This document shows positions 43,301 to 54,060 of a stretch of DNA of 64,000 nt, in pieces (within the stretch, counting starts at the first letter, position 1; every line of letters begins with the position of its first letter). The position numbers were made by a program, and so were the translations under genes. The notes beneath the pieces were generated by a model. It was not told the DNA's origin. It did no database searches and was given only the letters and a program-made list of their open reading frames with translations. Origin of the DNA: Tridacna crocea (taxonomy: Eukaryota > Mollusca > Bivalvia > Cardiida > Cardiidae); the NCBI GenBank assembly GCA_943736015.1, contig OX031072.1:10939501-11003500 (forward strand). Reading direction: 5' to 3'.

Positions 43301-44167
43301 CCCCTTGCAAGATTTACTTACCTTACAGTAAACCCTTGATGCCCCTTTACCCATTAATTGGATTTTCTTACATTAAATTCTGCACATTGAATGAGCCAAA
43401 ATGATCAATTTAAAGTGAAAAAAAAATTAATGTGACAAGTGGCTAAAAAAAAGACTTAAATCTCTTTCAGTAGCAATTGCTTCCTGTTGCACAAATCAAA
43501 CAAAGGGAACTAAAATGTATTTTTTCTAATTTCTTTAAACTGCAACAAGAAAGCAAATTACGTTGACTACCGTCTCATATGTGCCAGTTACATACATGCG
43601 AAAAGCCCAGAAAATAATGTGACAAGTGGCTAAAAAAACGGTAGACTGTTTTATTAGCAACTACTTCCTATTACATAAGTCAAACAAAGGGAACTAAATT
43701 TCTAATATATATGTTTTTTTCTCAGATCTCTTTACATTGTGACTACAAACCCATTAACGTTGACTACCGTTTCATGGGTGCCAGTTACATATCCACAAAA
43801 ACACGAAAAGTTGACTTACGGAAGATTTCATAGCAGACGACACCTGTTTTTTTTAAGTCAAATATAGGGAACGTTTTTTAGCTCACCTGAGCACAACGTG
43901 CTCAGGGGGAGCTATTGTGACCGGTCATTGTCCGGCGTCCGTCCGTCCGTCCATCCGTCCGTCCGTCCGTCAGTCCGTCCATCTGTCCGTCCGTCCGTTA
44001 ACAATTTCTTTAAAAATCTTCTCCTCCAAAACCAGAAGGCCAATCTTGATAAAACTTGGCAGGAATGTTCCTTGAGTGAAGCTCTACAAAAATTGTTAAA
44101 AGAATTTAATTCCAACAAAAACTCTGGTTGCCATGGCAACAAAATGGCTGAAAATGGAAAAAATCTT

Positions 44168-45290
44168 TAAAAATCTTCTTGTGACAAACCATAAGGCCGG
44201 GAGCATTCATATTTTGTATGAAGCATCATTGGGTGACCCTTTACCAAAATTGTTAAAATTATTCCCCTGGGGTCATATTTGGGCTTTGCCCGGGCGCACC
44301 CTATTTTACATAGAAACAAAGAAGGAAAGCCTTAAAAAATCTTCTGACAAACCATAATGGCTAGAGCATTCATATTTGGTATGTAGCATTATCTGATGAT
44401 CCTCTACCAAAATTGTTAAAATTATTCCTCTGCTGTCATATTTGGGCTCTGCCCGGGTGCACCCTATTTTAAAATCTTTAAAAATCTTCTTGTGACAAAA
44501 CATAAGGTTGGAAGCATTCATATTTTGTTTGAAACATCATTGGGTGACCCCTTACCAAAATTGTTAAAATCATTCCCATGGGGTCATATGTGGGCTTTGC
44601 CCGGGCGCACTCTATTTTACATAGAAACTTAGAAGGAAATCTTTAAAACTTCTTCTGGTGACAAATCATAATGGCTAGAACATTCCTATTTAGTGTGTAG
44701 CATTAACTGATGATCTTCTACCAAAACTGTCGAAATTATCCTTCTGCGGTCATATTTGGGCTCTGCCCGGGCGCACCCTATTTTACAATCTTTAAAAATC
44801 TTCTTGTGAGAAACCATAAGGCAGAGGGCGTACATATTTTGTTTGAAGCATTATTGGGTGACCCCTTACCAAAATTGTTAAAATTATTCCCCTTGGGTCA
44901 TATTTGGGCTTTGCCCGGGCACACCCTATTTTACATAGAAACAAAGAAGGAAACCTTTAATAAATCTTTTTCTGACAAACCGTAATGACTAGAGCATTCA
45001 TATTTGCTATGTAGTAAAATCTGATAATCTTCTACCAAAATTGCTAGAATTATCCCTCTGCAGTCATATTTGGGCTCTGCCCGGGCGCATCCTATTTTAC
45101 ATAGACACAAAGAAGGAAATCTTTTAAAAATCTACTTGTGACAAACCATAAAGGCTACAGCATTCATATTTTGCATGTAGCATCATCTAGTGACCCTTTA
45201 TAAAAATAATTAAAATTATCCCCGTGGGGTCATATTTTGGCTCTGTGCCCTGGTGCACACTATTTCACATGGAATCATAGAAGGAAATTT
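44168..45290 (+). repeat. Seven tandem repeats of about 156 bp in a 312-bp dimer pattern
   Basis: Starts near 44170, 44336, 44482, 44650, 44794, 44960 and 45125. Odd copies have aaaatcttcttgtgac-aacca and even copies have ttctgacaaaccataatgg with a different continuation. Odd-to-odd spacing is 312 twice, so the array grew by dimer duplication. Confidence 0.9.
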
Positions 45291-45294
45291 TTAA

Positions 45295-45474
45295 AATCAA
45301 TTCCATCTAGAAAGGAGAAATTGTTTGTAACAAGCAATTTCTCCTTTCTCACAATCTTTTCTACCATATAGATCGCTTATTGTTCATTTAAGATACATTT
45401 TAAAATGTCGTCTGCATTTTGTTTCAATTTGGAACGGTCTAAAATTTTGTTGTCTGGTAATGGCTAAACTACAA
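45295..45474 (+). repeat. Family A MITE nested in the 1.8-kb element, symmetric arm changes
   Basis: Hairpin agaaaggagaaattgtttg / caagcaatttctcctttct is perfect yet differs from the family norm (aggagaaaatgctgg) on both arms in the same way. Ends ttgtctggtaatggc. Confidence 0.8.
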
Positions 45475-45856
45475 GTCAAAAAGGGAACAAGGCACTGTGA
45501 AGTGAAAAATTGATTTTAAGCAGCAGCTTTTAGCTCCACTGGCCAAAGACAAAGAAGAAAATCTGTAAACATATTTTTGTGACAAACCCCAGGGTATGCC
45601 TTATTTGAAAAGAATTAATAGCATGCCCTTGATAAACCATATAAGTTACAAATATACTCAGGTGAGCGATATAGGACCATCATGGTCCTCTTGTTTGTTC
45701 TTCTCTTACTAGGGCCATTGAATTGGTTACTAACTCATGCATTCTGGCATGATGCAGAATGATACTTAGCATATGCTATGATGATCTATGTACAGCGTGG
45801 AAATCCCAGAAATTAGTGTCACACGTGGCTTAAACAGACTGAAAACTCTTTCAGTA

Positions 45857-45950
45857 TACTATGTTATAGTTATGCATATTTTCATTAATGATGTATTTTG
45901 GGCTGGTGGCATTTATTTACAATAAAAGTATTGCATTGTATTGTATTCAG
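45857..45950 (+). mobile_element. Short 5'-truncated LINE-like tail, about 93 bp
   Basis: Interrupts a satellite subrepeat between tctttcagta and cagtaacaactgc, so CAGTA is duplicated at the junction. It ends acaataaaagtattgcattg followed by TATTGTATT units, a polyadenylation signal plus short tandem tail. Confidence 0.65.
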
Positions 45951-46834
45951 TAACAACTGCTTCATATTGCATAAGTCAAACAAAGGCAACTAAATTTTCA
46001 TTCCTTTTCATCTCTTCATACAGTGACAAGATACCCAGGTATGTTGACTACTGAGTCATGCGCCAGTTACGCACCCGTGAAAAAATTGAAATTATAGCAC
46101 ATTCCATATCAAACAATATGTGTTGCTTAAGTTAATAATAGGGATTTTTATCATTTTCTCTGACTAGGGCCATTGGTTTGGTTACGATGACTATCTCAGG
46201 CATACGTGACTGCTACGTGCTGCGCATAAAATCGTAAAATCAACTTAGACACTTGTTACACAAATCAAAGAAAGGTAAATCGACTTTTTCACTGTTTTCT
46301 TACCAGGGTCACGAAAACGTTGAACCAATATTGGTGACCGCGCGAGTCAAAGGTCAATTCCATGTTTAACTACCGTACAAAAATATAAAACTACATGTAG
46401 TTGCTATTGCACAAACTGTGTCCAATAAAAATATTGTTCTCTTTGTGGTGAAAGTGTCATTCCTAAGTCAGTTTAATGTTTACCGCTGCGAAAATAAAAC
46501 GAATGAAATTCAGATACAACTGGTTGCTGTTGCATAAACTTTTTCAAATTAAGAACATCTTGGTCTTATTTGAAAAATTTAGAAATAGGCCATAAAGATA
46601 CAATAATCAAAATAGATAAAATGGCAAAGTTGAGGATTTAGATGTAGTAATCAATAACCAATATATCAAGTATTAATTTTTTGATTGCTTACTCGTATTT
46701 TCGTTAAAATGCTGTGGCGAGAAAATTTTCCCATGGCGTGCGGTATAAATGTGAACTCCTGATCTTCGTGTGTAAAGAATGTCAGATTTCCAAGCAAATT
46801 TTAATATATTACGTATTGTGATTGAACCGAAGTG

Positions 46835-47155
46835 GTATTATAACATATTTACATTACCTGACTAAGTTTTTGTCCATTTTAATCAACAAATGTTTGCTCT
46901 GGCGAGCAAAGTTTGATACATCATACTTATGTGAAAAGAATTGCCTCCCTTTGTTATTTATCGAATTTTTAAATACAAATATCTTGCAAAGTACAAATTT
47001 TCCCTCGTTGAAACGTAAATAAATATCGTATGCTGTAAAACGCATTTTTCAATATATTCTACCAAATAATGTTATTTCACTGCAATGGAACAGCAAAAAA
47101 GTCTATACATTCTCCATGGCGTATTTTATTTGAACCCAATTACATTAATGCATTT
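46835..47155 (-). repeat. Dispersed repeat G, minus strand
   Basis: Partner of 15735-16080. The - strand frame from 47045 to 46854 keeps the same residues (F-N-E-G-K, L-C-K-I-F, F-S-H-K-Y, K-M-D-K-N-L-V-R) with about 20 substitutions and no stop over 63 codons. Confidence 0.65.
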
Positions 47156-47159
47156 CGAA

Positions 47160-47595
47160 TATTCATAGACTGTCTGATAAAACAGAAAAGTTTCAATTTC
47201 GGGTTCCGGGAAATTGATTAGTTGATCATTTCAAAATGTGTAAAGTGTGCAGCCAATTCACAAACTTGTTCTTGTCATTGACTGCAATTTGTTTTGTATT
47301 TTGATATACTTAGACAAGGGGTGATCAAGTGGATTAGAGCAGCCAATTTTGGTTTGCGATCAAAAATGGCAGATGTGCTAATCCAATTTAATATGGCTAA
47401 ATTAAAAATTGGTTAAAAATAAGTTGCCTTTTGAGCTGAACTTCTAAAAAAAACAGAATAGATAAAGGATCTTTAAATCTTATGTAAGTATGCTAAAAAT
47501 GTAAGAAGCAGATTGTTTTAATCTAACACTAGGCTGCATATTATTTGCCATCGAATCTATATTTACACACTCATCATATTCTTCACGTTTACAAG
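47160..47595. other. No supported feature
   Basis: AT-rich DNA with no recognised repeat or exon. Confidence 0.5.
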
Positions 47596-47985
47596 GCCGA
47601 CGGAAGCGGTCCGGCCGGTCCGGCAATAACCGGACCAAATTTTCGGCCGAAAATGAAAAATGGCCAGACCAATTTTCGAAAAAAAAAAAATGCTTAATAT
47701 AAACCTAAAAAAAAAAAAATGCGCCAGAATGCACCAGGAGGCGTCTTATTTTTCAAAAATTTTCCGGGGGAGCATGCCGAACCCCCGCCCCCCCCCCCCC
47801 CCCCCCCAGCATGGCTAAAATGCGTAATATAAACCTCAAAAATGCGCCAGAATGCACCAGAGAGCGTCTTATTTTCAATTTTTTTTATTTTTTCCGGGAG
47901 AGCATGCCCCCAGACCCCCCCCCCCTTCGTCGCTCGCCATACTGGCCGGACCAAATGAAATTTCCTTCCGACGGGCCTGGTTTAA
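47596..47985. mobile_element. Element with ggccgacggaag / cttccgacgggcc ends and an internal duplication
   Basis: Inverted ends include ggtccggcc and ggccggacc. Two internal copies of atgcgccagaatgcaccag ... cgtcttatttt (starting near 47719 and 47840) each precede a C-rich run (at about 47779-47808 and 47911-47925). Long homopolymers make base counts unreliable. Confidence 0.65.
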
Positions 47986-48059
47986 CGTTTGTTCAAATGA
48001 TAAGATTTGTCTTTGAAAGTGTAGAAAACAGCCAAGAAAAGAGAGAACAGTTCTCAATT

Positions 48060-49170
48060 TTTAAGTCTTCTTCGTCAAGGTAGATAAAGGACGGGACTGT
48101 GTCATATAGGGTTAAATTGTAAATCCTTTTCCTATATTGTTTACGATCAAATTATGTAATATACTGACAAAATGTCTTAAAATCTTATGCCCCTTTTGAT
48201 AACCATAAATGTTGCGGACAGTAACTTACAATGTATTTTTATTTGAAATGCTGTGACCGAAAATGGAAAAAGAAACATGATTGCATCAATTTGACTTCTC
48301 GATTTCTCATAAATACGGCATAATTTTAAGTATTTTTCTGGTTACGCTGCCGATACTATTTATATTGATAGGAAAGCCCGGAAAAAAACGGTATAATTAA
48401 CCTAGAGCGAAATATAAGCTAGAATAAAACTGAAATAAACGCTGTTTCTCTTGGTATTCGACGCCATTTTCTGGTATGTTTGTTAGGCTTGACAACCAAC
48501 ATATCGCGTTACTGTGGGGGCTGCCTAACTCGCATTTACAGAAAGGTCAATTCTTTCAACTAAAAATATATTGTTTTCTCTTGCAAGACATTTTTCTTGT
48601 ATTCTTTTAATGGCCAATAATGTTTGTGTTCATCGTTTGATTTATATACTTTTTTATTTATACAGTATATGAGTAATGATAAAAAAAAAAAGATAAATAA
48701 ACAAAACGAAATATTTAAGTAAAGTTTGTTTATTTCACTTAACGACTTTCAAGCTGATATAGCCTACAACAAAAAAATGTGCTTGATTCATAAATACAGT
48801 ATATATACTCATGGGCCGTGAGTTCGAATCAGGACTCTGCTAAATTCATCAACGTTAATGGTGAGAAAAAAGGATAAAATTCATTTGAAAGATACACAAA
48901 TAACACTAAAGTGAACAAACATTCCAAGCACAGGTTCACAACATAATAGAACGACAGGGCCAAGGGCTCGTAATGACCGACCAATAAAAATAATTCTATT
49001 TCTAAAATTCCAACACTAACCATCTCCTTGGATGAGACGGGAAATGTCGTTCAATCAGACATATTGTTTTGGAATTAATTACGTTCGGGATTTGCTCTAT
49101 TCTGCAAGACGAAGACGTCTCAGCTTAACAAAGAAGTGGTTCAAACCTTCCAGTACCATAGACGAAAATA
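48060..49170. other. Mostly unassigned
   Basis: AT-rich DNA. A box B-like word gagttcgaatcagg at about 48819 may be a decayed tRNA-derived SINE head. Nothing else was supported. Confidence 0.4.
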
Positions 49171-49174
49171 ATGG

Positions 49175-49262
49175 CTTTTGCGGATGGCTTAAATGAGATT
49201 CAGACAGCACTTTCTGTGCAGTCTGGTCTTGGATCCATACCGTCCGCTTGTTTGGTAAAAAC
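49175..49262. repeat. Family B hairpin
   Basis: Words gcggatggcttaaatgag, gcagtctggtcttggatcc and ataccgtccgc in the family order, with diverged left arm. Lies past the stop codon of the - strand gene. Confidence 0.6.
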
Positions 49263-49349
49263 AATCTGAGTATTGATGAATTATAGTATTTTGAAAGAGT
49301 TAAGTCAGCTTGGACAATAATATTTACTTCTCTGGAGTTACACAACAAA

Positions 49350-49625
49350 GCAGCCAGGTCCATGTTCCTCAAGGGTATGTTGCAACCAGAGATCGTGGGT
49401 TCGAATTCCGAATCGGCAAAACATCTCTCTGAATCTTGATACAAGTAATCGTGACACTAGTTGCAGCAGGGTTACCCCATTAGTCCTTCAAGTTTTTTTT
49501 CTACTTTTTGTACATGGGAAAAGAGCCAGATGCTCGAAATAATATATTGTGTGTAGTACTGAGTAAATAACTACAGGAACGCATAAATAGGAGCACATGG
49601 TATCGTCTATACATAAAATACTGTT
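49350..49625 (+). repeat. tRNA-derived SINE, family S1
   Basis: Box B word ggttcgaattcc at 49398, then ggcaaaacatctctctgaa, and a body with attgtgtgtagtactgagta and aataggagcacatgg, collinear with the S1 copy at 58425-58716. It lies antisense to the likely 3' untranslated region of the - strand gene. Confidence 0.6.
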
Positions 49626-49719
49626 GCAAACTGTGCAGAAAGCCAAGCAATCAATCAACATACATGTAGTACTACCAGATTGTCTCTACTTTGCTTTTGG
49701 ATTGAAAATATGAAACTTG

Positions 49720-52364
49720 TCAAAAATATGCAGGACGTACATCTGGTCTAATTTCAAAGGAACTAACTCTTTTAGGTTGTTTACGCGGTGTTACCGGCGA
49801 CTTGTCGTCCAAAGATCGAACTCTAACCACCGACTGGCCGGTCGAGGATGTCAACCTGCGTACATCTCTGTGGATTAAACGCTTATCTCCCTTTGATGAT
49901 TGCACTTGTTTGTCTATTGAAGATTTGTCGAAGGTTTTTTGAGACAAAAGCCTATGTCGGGTCGGTTTAGACTGATATGAGGACGGTCTAACTGTAAACA
50001 CATCGCCAGTTTTCGATACACCTTCATGCTTCTCCTGGAAGCAAAAGTCAGATTCGAACGCGTTTTCTGTGTCTAATACTACATCAGGATGATCTGGCCA
50101 CGGGGAAACGTTTTCTGTCCGCGGTGTAACATCCTGGTGCCCAGAAGAATCACTCCAGTTTCCCCTTTCTAACCCGGAGGTGAACCCAGAATCGCCGTGT
50201 TCATACTCATACTCACTGTCCTGAAACTGATATGTACGTACTTTGTTCACAAGCTCTTTCTCTGTCCTAAATGCTATCGAAGCCATTGCCGTGTCTTGCG
50301 GATAAGGACTTTCCTCTCTGTCAGCGCTTGCCACACTCGATGGTCTCGAGTTCGAATTCCTTGAGACAACGGCTAATGTTCGGAATTCATCTTCACCATT
50401 TGATGCTGTGTCTAGAAACTGATTTGATCCTGAACTAGTGAGATCCTCGGGTTCTTCCTTGATAGATTCAAAACATAGACCGACGCCCCCGTAGACAGAT
50501 GCCCCAGGGGTCAATGTAACATGTTGGTCAATTGCCTCCTCAAAGCCCCGTTCAGTTTCCTCGTCAAAGAGCGATGACACTGGAGTTGACATGTTGCTAT
50601 GTGTATGTTTGCTATCAATGTTAAGAAGTTCCAGACTATCATGAGAGTCTTTAAGAGTGTCAGTGTCTGATTCACCACACAGAGGTTCCGTCATCTGTAG
50701 CACGAGTTTGTCACCATACTGAATGTCAATGTCCTCCAGCCACGGTTTATGTCTAAGTCCGTCTTTATAAGGACTTATGGTCACGCTGCTACTGCTCCCG
50801 GAACTTTCGTTTTCGTCCTCCAAACTACTGTTTGGGACATGGCTGTCCGAATTGGATGATTTACTAGAATTTGGTTGGCTATTAGACGCAGAATCATCTA
50901 TGTTGAATCTGTCTGACAGACGCCGTGAATCGTTTCTAAAAAGTCCAGTTCCACTGTATACATGTCGAGATGAATCTGTTTGAAACACAGTGGAGTTACT
51001 AGACCTTGTTGAAGTCACTGTACTTGGTGTGTTTACCTGACTAGTAGTGTTGTTGCTTGCAGAGTCTCCAAAGCTAAAATAGAACCTTTCGCCTGTTTGT
51101 GTAGTAGGCAACGCGGCAAGGCCTTGCACTGGATATACTGGGTTAGAAATGTAACGTTTTTTGGACCGACCTAAACTTCGAAAATCCGGAGAGTTTGTCG
51201 AAGTACTGGATGCACACGATCGTTCAGAAAAGGAATGATTTAAATCAGTGCGTTGATTATACCTCTCTCCTTCCTTCCGTCTTACCTTTCTTAAAGAATT
51301 ATAACCGTCTCTAATATGATCTGCTGGAATGGAATCTACATCGAGCACAACTTCACTTTCTACAGGAATGTTGGATACACTTAAGTCTTCATAGGTACCA
51401 TAAACATTTTTAGCAGATGCTTGATCAACCCTGTCGACCTTATCGTGTTTAGATACCCTACTTTCATCAAAAGGATCCTTAAATGTACTCATAACTAGTT
51501 TTTGGCTCTCTCTTGAATTTTTCTGAGAGTTAATAAACTGTTCACGTCGTTGTATCCAATATTGTTCGTCAGTAGGTGAAGGGGCTGTTAAAACTTCATC
51601 GATATCTGAGTCATGATACGACCGACCAACCCTAAGGACTGCAACATTATCTTCGCTCTCCGTGGAGAGAGCTTGTACCAGTTTATGTCTGGGTAGACTG
51701 TCTGTTAAAAAATCCGGATGGTAATCACTCGACATGTAATAATGAAGCGAAGTACCATTCTCGGTTAGTGGAGAATTTTTTACTGTGGTATCTTCTGCTC
51801 TCATTGACGCGCGTTTTTTCTCGACATTGTCGTAACTGTCATTGACAAATATCGGAGGTAAATGTTTAAGTCTCATTTGTTCCTTCCATTCTCTCCTCGA
51901 GGCTCCAGACGAGGATCGCTTTACATCTAGACGTGATACGTCTAGAGTGTCTCGTGTTTTGACATCAGAACTCACAGTTTTATGCTCAGTCAGTATATCT
52001 GTCTCGCCACGATCGTTTATAATTGGTGTAACACTGCGACTCGCTTCGAGTCCAATTGTATCGACTGCTCTTTCATCGTAGACATGATTATGGTGCTCTA
52101 CCTTGACCTCGCTCTTAATGACTCCATTCGATTGTGCCGTGTGTTTGTGGGTTTTCGGGGAAGGAATGGTGGTAATTTGTGTACGCCCATTGGGCTGTAA
52201 GAGTTCTCTGCCCAGGACATCGGACTTGACAGACCTCAGGGTTCCAGAGGCGCTTACACTGTAACCTCCGGTACGACCTTGACTCGATGGAGGTCTGGAA
52301 GGTGCCACAGAAACCCGATCTTTTTCTCTCTGTGTGTATGACTGCTGTAGACAGGATAATTGAT
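49720..52364 (-). CDS. Terminal exon: about 880-residue disordered tail
   Basis: The open frame is unbroken for 2.6 kb, by far the longest in the window and more GC-rich than its surroundings, which is strong evidence of coding. A start placed at 52308 would use GTG, so the frame is an internal exon beginning, here put at the acceptor tttatctatccctag. Several Ser runs (S-S-S-N-S-D-S), many S-P and S/T-x-D/E sites, and patches of basic residues (K-V-R-R-K-E-G, R-S-K-K-R-Y) suggest phosphorylation and docking. It ends ...R-P-A-Y-F, a hydrophobic C-terminus that could bind a PDZ domain. No polyadenylation signal was found close downstream. Confidence 0.88.
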
Positions 52365-53845
52365 CTAGGGATAGATAAAGATCAGTTCATAAGTACAGTT
52401 CTGATTTTTGTAAAGAAAGTTTGTGCATGATTCAGAGCTCCAGATAAGGGGGAGTGAAGCTATTCTCGATGAGACGATTCTAATGAGTATTCACAACATA
52501 GGGTTTATGGAGAATAATCATTTTTTTCAATTCCGAAACCAAAATAACTCCCTCTATCTGGAGCTCTGTGACTGCTGTAGACAGGATAATTGATCTAGGG
52601 ATAGATAAGTAAAGCCCCGATTTTTGTAAAGGAAGTTTTCATTATACCCCCGCAAAACGAATGTCTTCTGGGGTATACTGGAATCAGCCTGTCTGTCCGT
52701 TTGTCTCTCTCACAAAGACTTTATCTTATGGAATTGTTTAAACAAGCAGACGGTACAGATCAAAGATCAGGCTGATCAAAGATCGGGCTGATGTATAGGA
52801 GAGGATATATAAATATTTAGACAACTTGCACAAACAATCCCCTGACATCAGAAAATATTTAACAACCATCGATACTCTAAGTTATAGTGCATAGTATGTT
52901 ACTATTTAAAAGTCACTTTAATGATACGAAATTTCGGGGGGGGGGGTTGGTCCGGTGGCCTTATGTAATCTAAATAGACTATTTGAATTTGTTCGCAAAA
53001 GCTTATGCTGACGCAAATGAATAAACATTAATTTTTGATTGATTAAAGGGGTATACTTGTTTATTTTAAGGATTCCTGCTTATTTTCGGGCAACTTTACC
53101 CTTTTTATCTGTTTTATTGACATTTCTTAACCCGTTACCATACGACAAAATTTTAGACCTATCCAAATTGAAAGCATTTGCAGACGACAATTTCAAAGTG
53201 GCTCAAATGGTGAAATTTTGTTTCCATAGTGTAGAAAATTTTGAGGAAAAAGGAGAAAATGCTGGATACCAGCATTTTCTCCTTTTGTCAAAATGTTTTT
53301 CAAAAGGTTTCTTACATGAAGTCGTTAAAAGTGGTCATTATGCGATAAAGGTGTTTTGTTTAGATTTTCCTATTCCACGTCAACTTGTATAATTGAGCCA
53401 TCTCCCATCATACCTTACAATTCCATGTAAGTAGGTTTGCTAGTAATGTAATAGTAATGTATTTATACTAAAGACACCAATGATGGTCCATAATCCATAA
53501 TGATATATTTCTAGCATTCTTAGAGAAAAGATGTCTCATATAACTAACAAGTGGCAAAGGGCTAATTCTAATATAATGCGAAGCCTATTGGAAGACAGGA
53601 AATACAAAGCCGTTTGGCACATGGGCTATAAGCAAATCAAAGAGTTTAAATCTACCTTCCTCCCTCTCCTCTGTTTTTCGTAGCAAGTGAACTCTCCATA
53701 AGTAAGTAAGTCCGTGCCTGTAGCGTTTACTTATAAGCCACAGTGAGTGTGGAATGATGAGGGCCTCTGCGCCCACTAGATAAAGGGAAATAACTTCCAA
53801 GACACCTCGGTCTATCTGAGTGAACACTTGTAAACCTTGTATGAC
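49720..53845 (-). CDS. Receptor-like gene, last two exons: seventh-helix segment plus long disordered tail
   Basis: Exons 53845-53656 and 52364-49720 join in phase 1 (codon G|AT) into an open frame of about 943 residues to TGA; the gene is incomplete at its 5' end. The first part has one strongly hydrophobic stretch, V-I-S-L-Y-L-V-G-A-E-A-L-I-I-P-H-S-L-W-L, followed by K-R-Y-R and a basic cytoplasmic-type region. A proline in the second half of the last helix followed by a basic eighth-helix-like stretch is what class A GPCRs show around NPxxY, but Asn and Tyr of that motif are absent. The second part, about 880 residues, is Ser/Asp/Thr-rich, low in hydrophobic residues, and has no recognised fold. 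Possible reading: an orphan GPCR with a very long cytoplasmic tail. Other multi-pass membrane proteins are not excluded. Confidence 0.6.
52339..52644. repeat. Direct duplication of the exon border flanking a MITE
   Basis: About 75-94 bases starting tgactgctgtagacagg occur at 52339-52432 and again from 52569, immediately after the inserted family F element. Both copies contain the splice acceptor of the terminal exon. The copies differ by about 12 substitutions and a short indel. Confidence 0.88.
52433..52568. mobile_element. Family F MITE, 136 bp
   Basis: Ends CAGAGCTCCAGATAAGG and CTCTATCTGGAGCTCTG. Related to 10504-10694 through gagacgattctaatgagtat and catagggttt. It sits exactly between the two copies of the duplicated exon border. 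Confidence 0.85.
52740..52800. repeat. Family B remnant
   Basis: gacggtacagatcaaagatcagg followed by a second gatcaaagatcggg; the right arm is lost. Confidence 0.45.
53130..53352 (-). repeat. Family A MITE with paired arm changes
   Basis: Starts after TTAA with CCCGTTACCATACGAC and ends gtcattatgcgataaag. Hairpin arms aattttgaggaaaaagg / ccttttgtcaaaat both carry attttga/tcaaaat in place of cattgtg/cacaatg. Confidence 0.8.
53656..53845 (-). CDS. Exon with putative seventh transmembrane helix
   Basis: 190 nt, acceptor ttcttgtctttttcag, donor GGAAG|gtagat. Open in the phase that continues into the terminal exon. Product V-I-Q-G-L-Q-V-F-T-Q-I-D ... S-K-R-Y-R-H-G-L ... L-L-R-K-T-E-E-R-E-E. Reading through the donor would stop 23 codons later. 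Upstream exons were not identified with confidence between 53.85 and 64 kb. Confidence 0.65.
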
Positions 53846-53879
53846 CTGAAAAAGACAAGAAAGGATGATTTAGTTCTTT

Positions 53880-54060
53880 AACCATTTAGTTACTTTGGCG
53901 ATTCATTGACCTGCGGACAGCGTAGATCAAGATCAGACTGCACAAAACGTGCAGTCTGATCTTGATCTACACTGTCCGATAAGACGATATCTTTTCTAAA
54001 AAAAAAAACTTTGGAATAAGAAAATTTGGGGTTTTACCACAGGCTGGAAGTAGAACAATG
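53880..54060. repeat. Family B element
   Basis: Perfect arms tagatcaagatcagactgca / tgcagtctgatcttgatcta around caaaacg, with outer gcggacagcg and cactgtccga. Lies just upstream of the receptor-like exon on the - strand, in the intron. Confidence 0.8.

Larger units (their letters stand above)
43881..45696. mobile_element. 1.8-kb element with AGCTCACC ends, inserted in the satellite
   Basis: Left end agctcacctgagcacaacg, right end ctcaggtgagcgatatagg ... catggtcctcttgttt. The flanks are satellite sequence that is continuous in other units (tcaaatataggg to ttctc-ctagggccattg). Contains GTCC/GTCCG simple repeat (43938-44000), a tandem array and a nested family A copy. No transposase frame. Confidence 0.8.
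26106..46600 (+). repeat. Tandem satellite array with about 1.9-2.3 kb units
   Basis: The anchor tatggtaaggggtcaa recurs at 26106, 28198, 30543, 32436, 34362, 36283 and 38204, giving periods of 2092, 2345, 1893, 1926, 1921 and 1921. Beyond 40.3 kb the same order of blocks continues in diverged, shortened units (near 40340, 41363, 42907). Each unit contains, in order: the A-element terminus, a CCAAT-rich block with about 65-bp minirepeats, a short spacer with non-conserved frames, several subrepeats of about 170-190 bp, and half of a family A MITE. Confidence 0.95.
40338..46600 (+). repeat. Degenerate right side of the satellite
   Basis: Recognisable CCAAT-rich blocks near 40380, 41400 and 42960 and subrepeats as far as 46600, but with many substitutions, an inverted subrepeat stretch (about 40830-41200 reads as reverse complement) and inserted elements at 43881-45696 and about 45857-45950. 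Confidence 0.85.

Noticed and set aside
43898..44170. Frame rich in V-R-P-S
   Set aside because: Product of the GTCC/GTCCG simple repeat in the 1.8-kb element.
47694..47954. Gly-rich frames near 47.8 kb
   Set aside because: They run through C-tracts inside a non-autonomous element.
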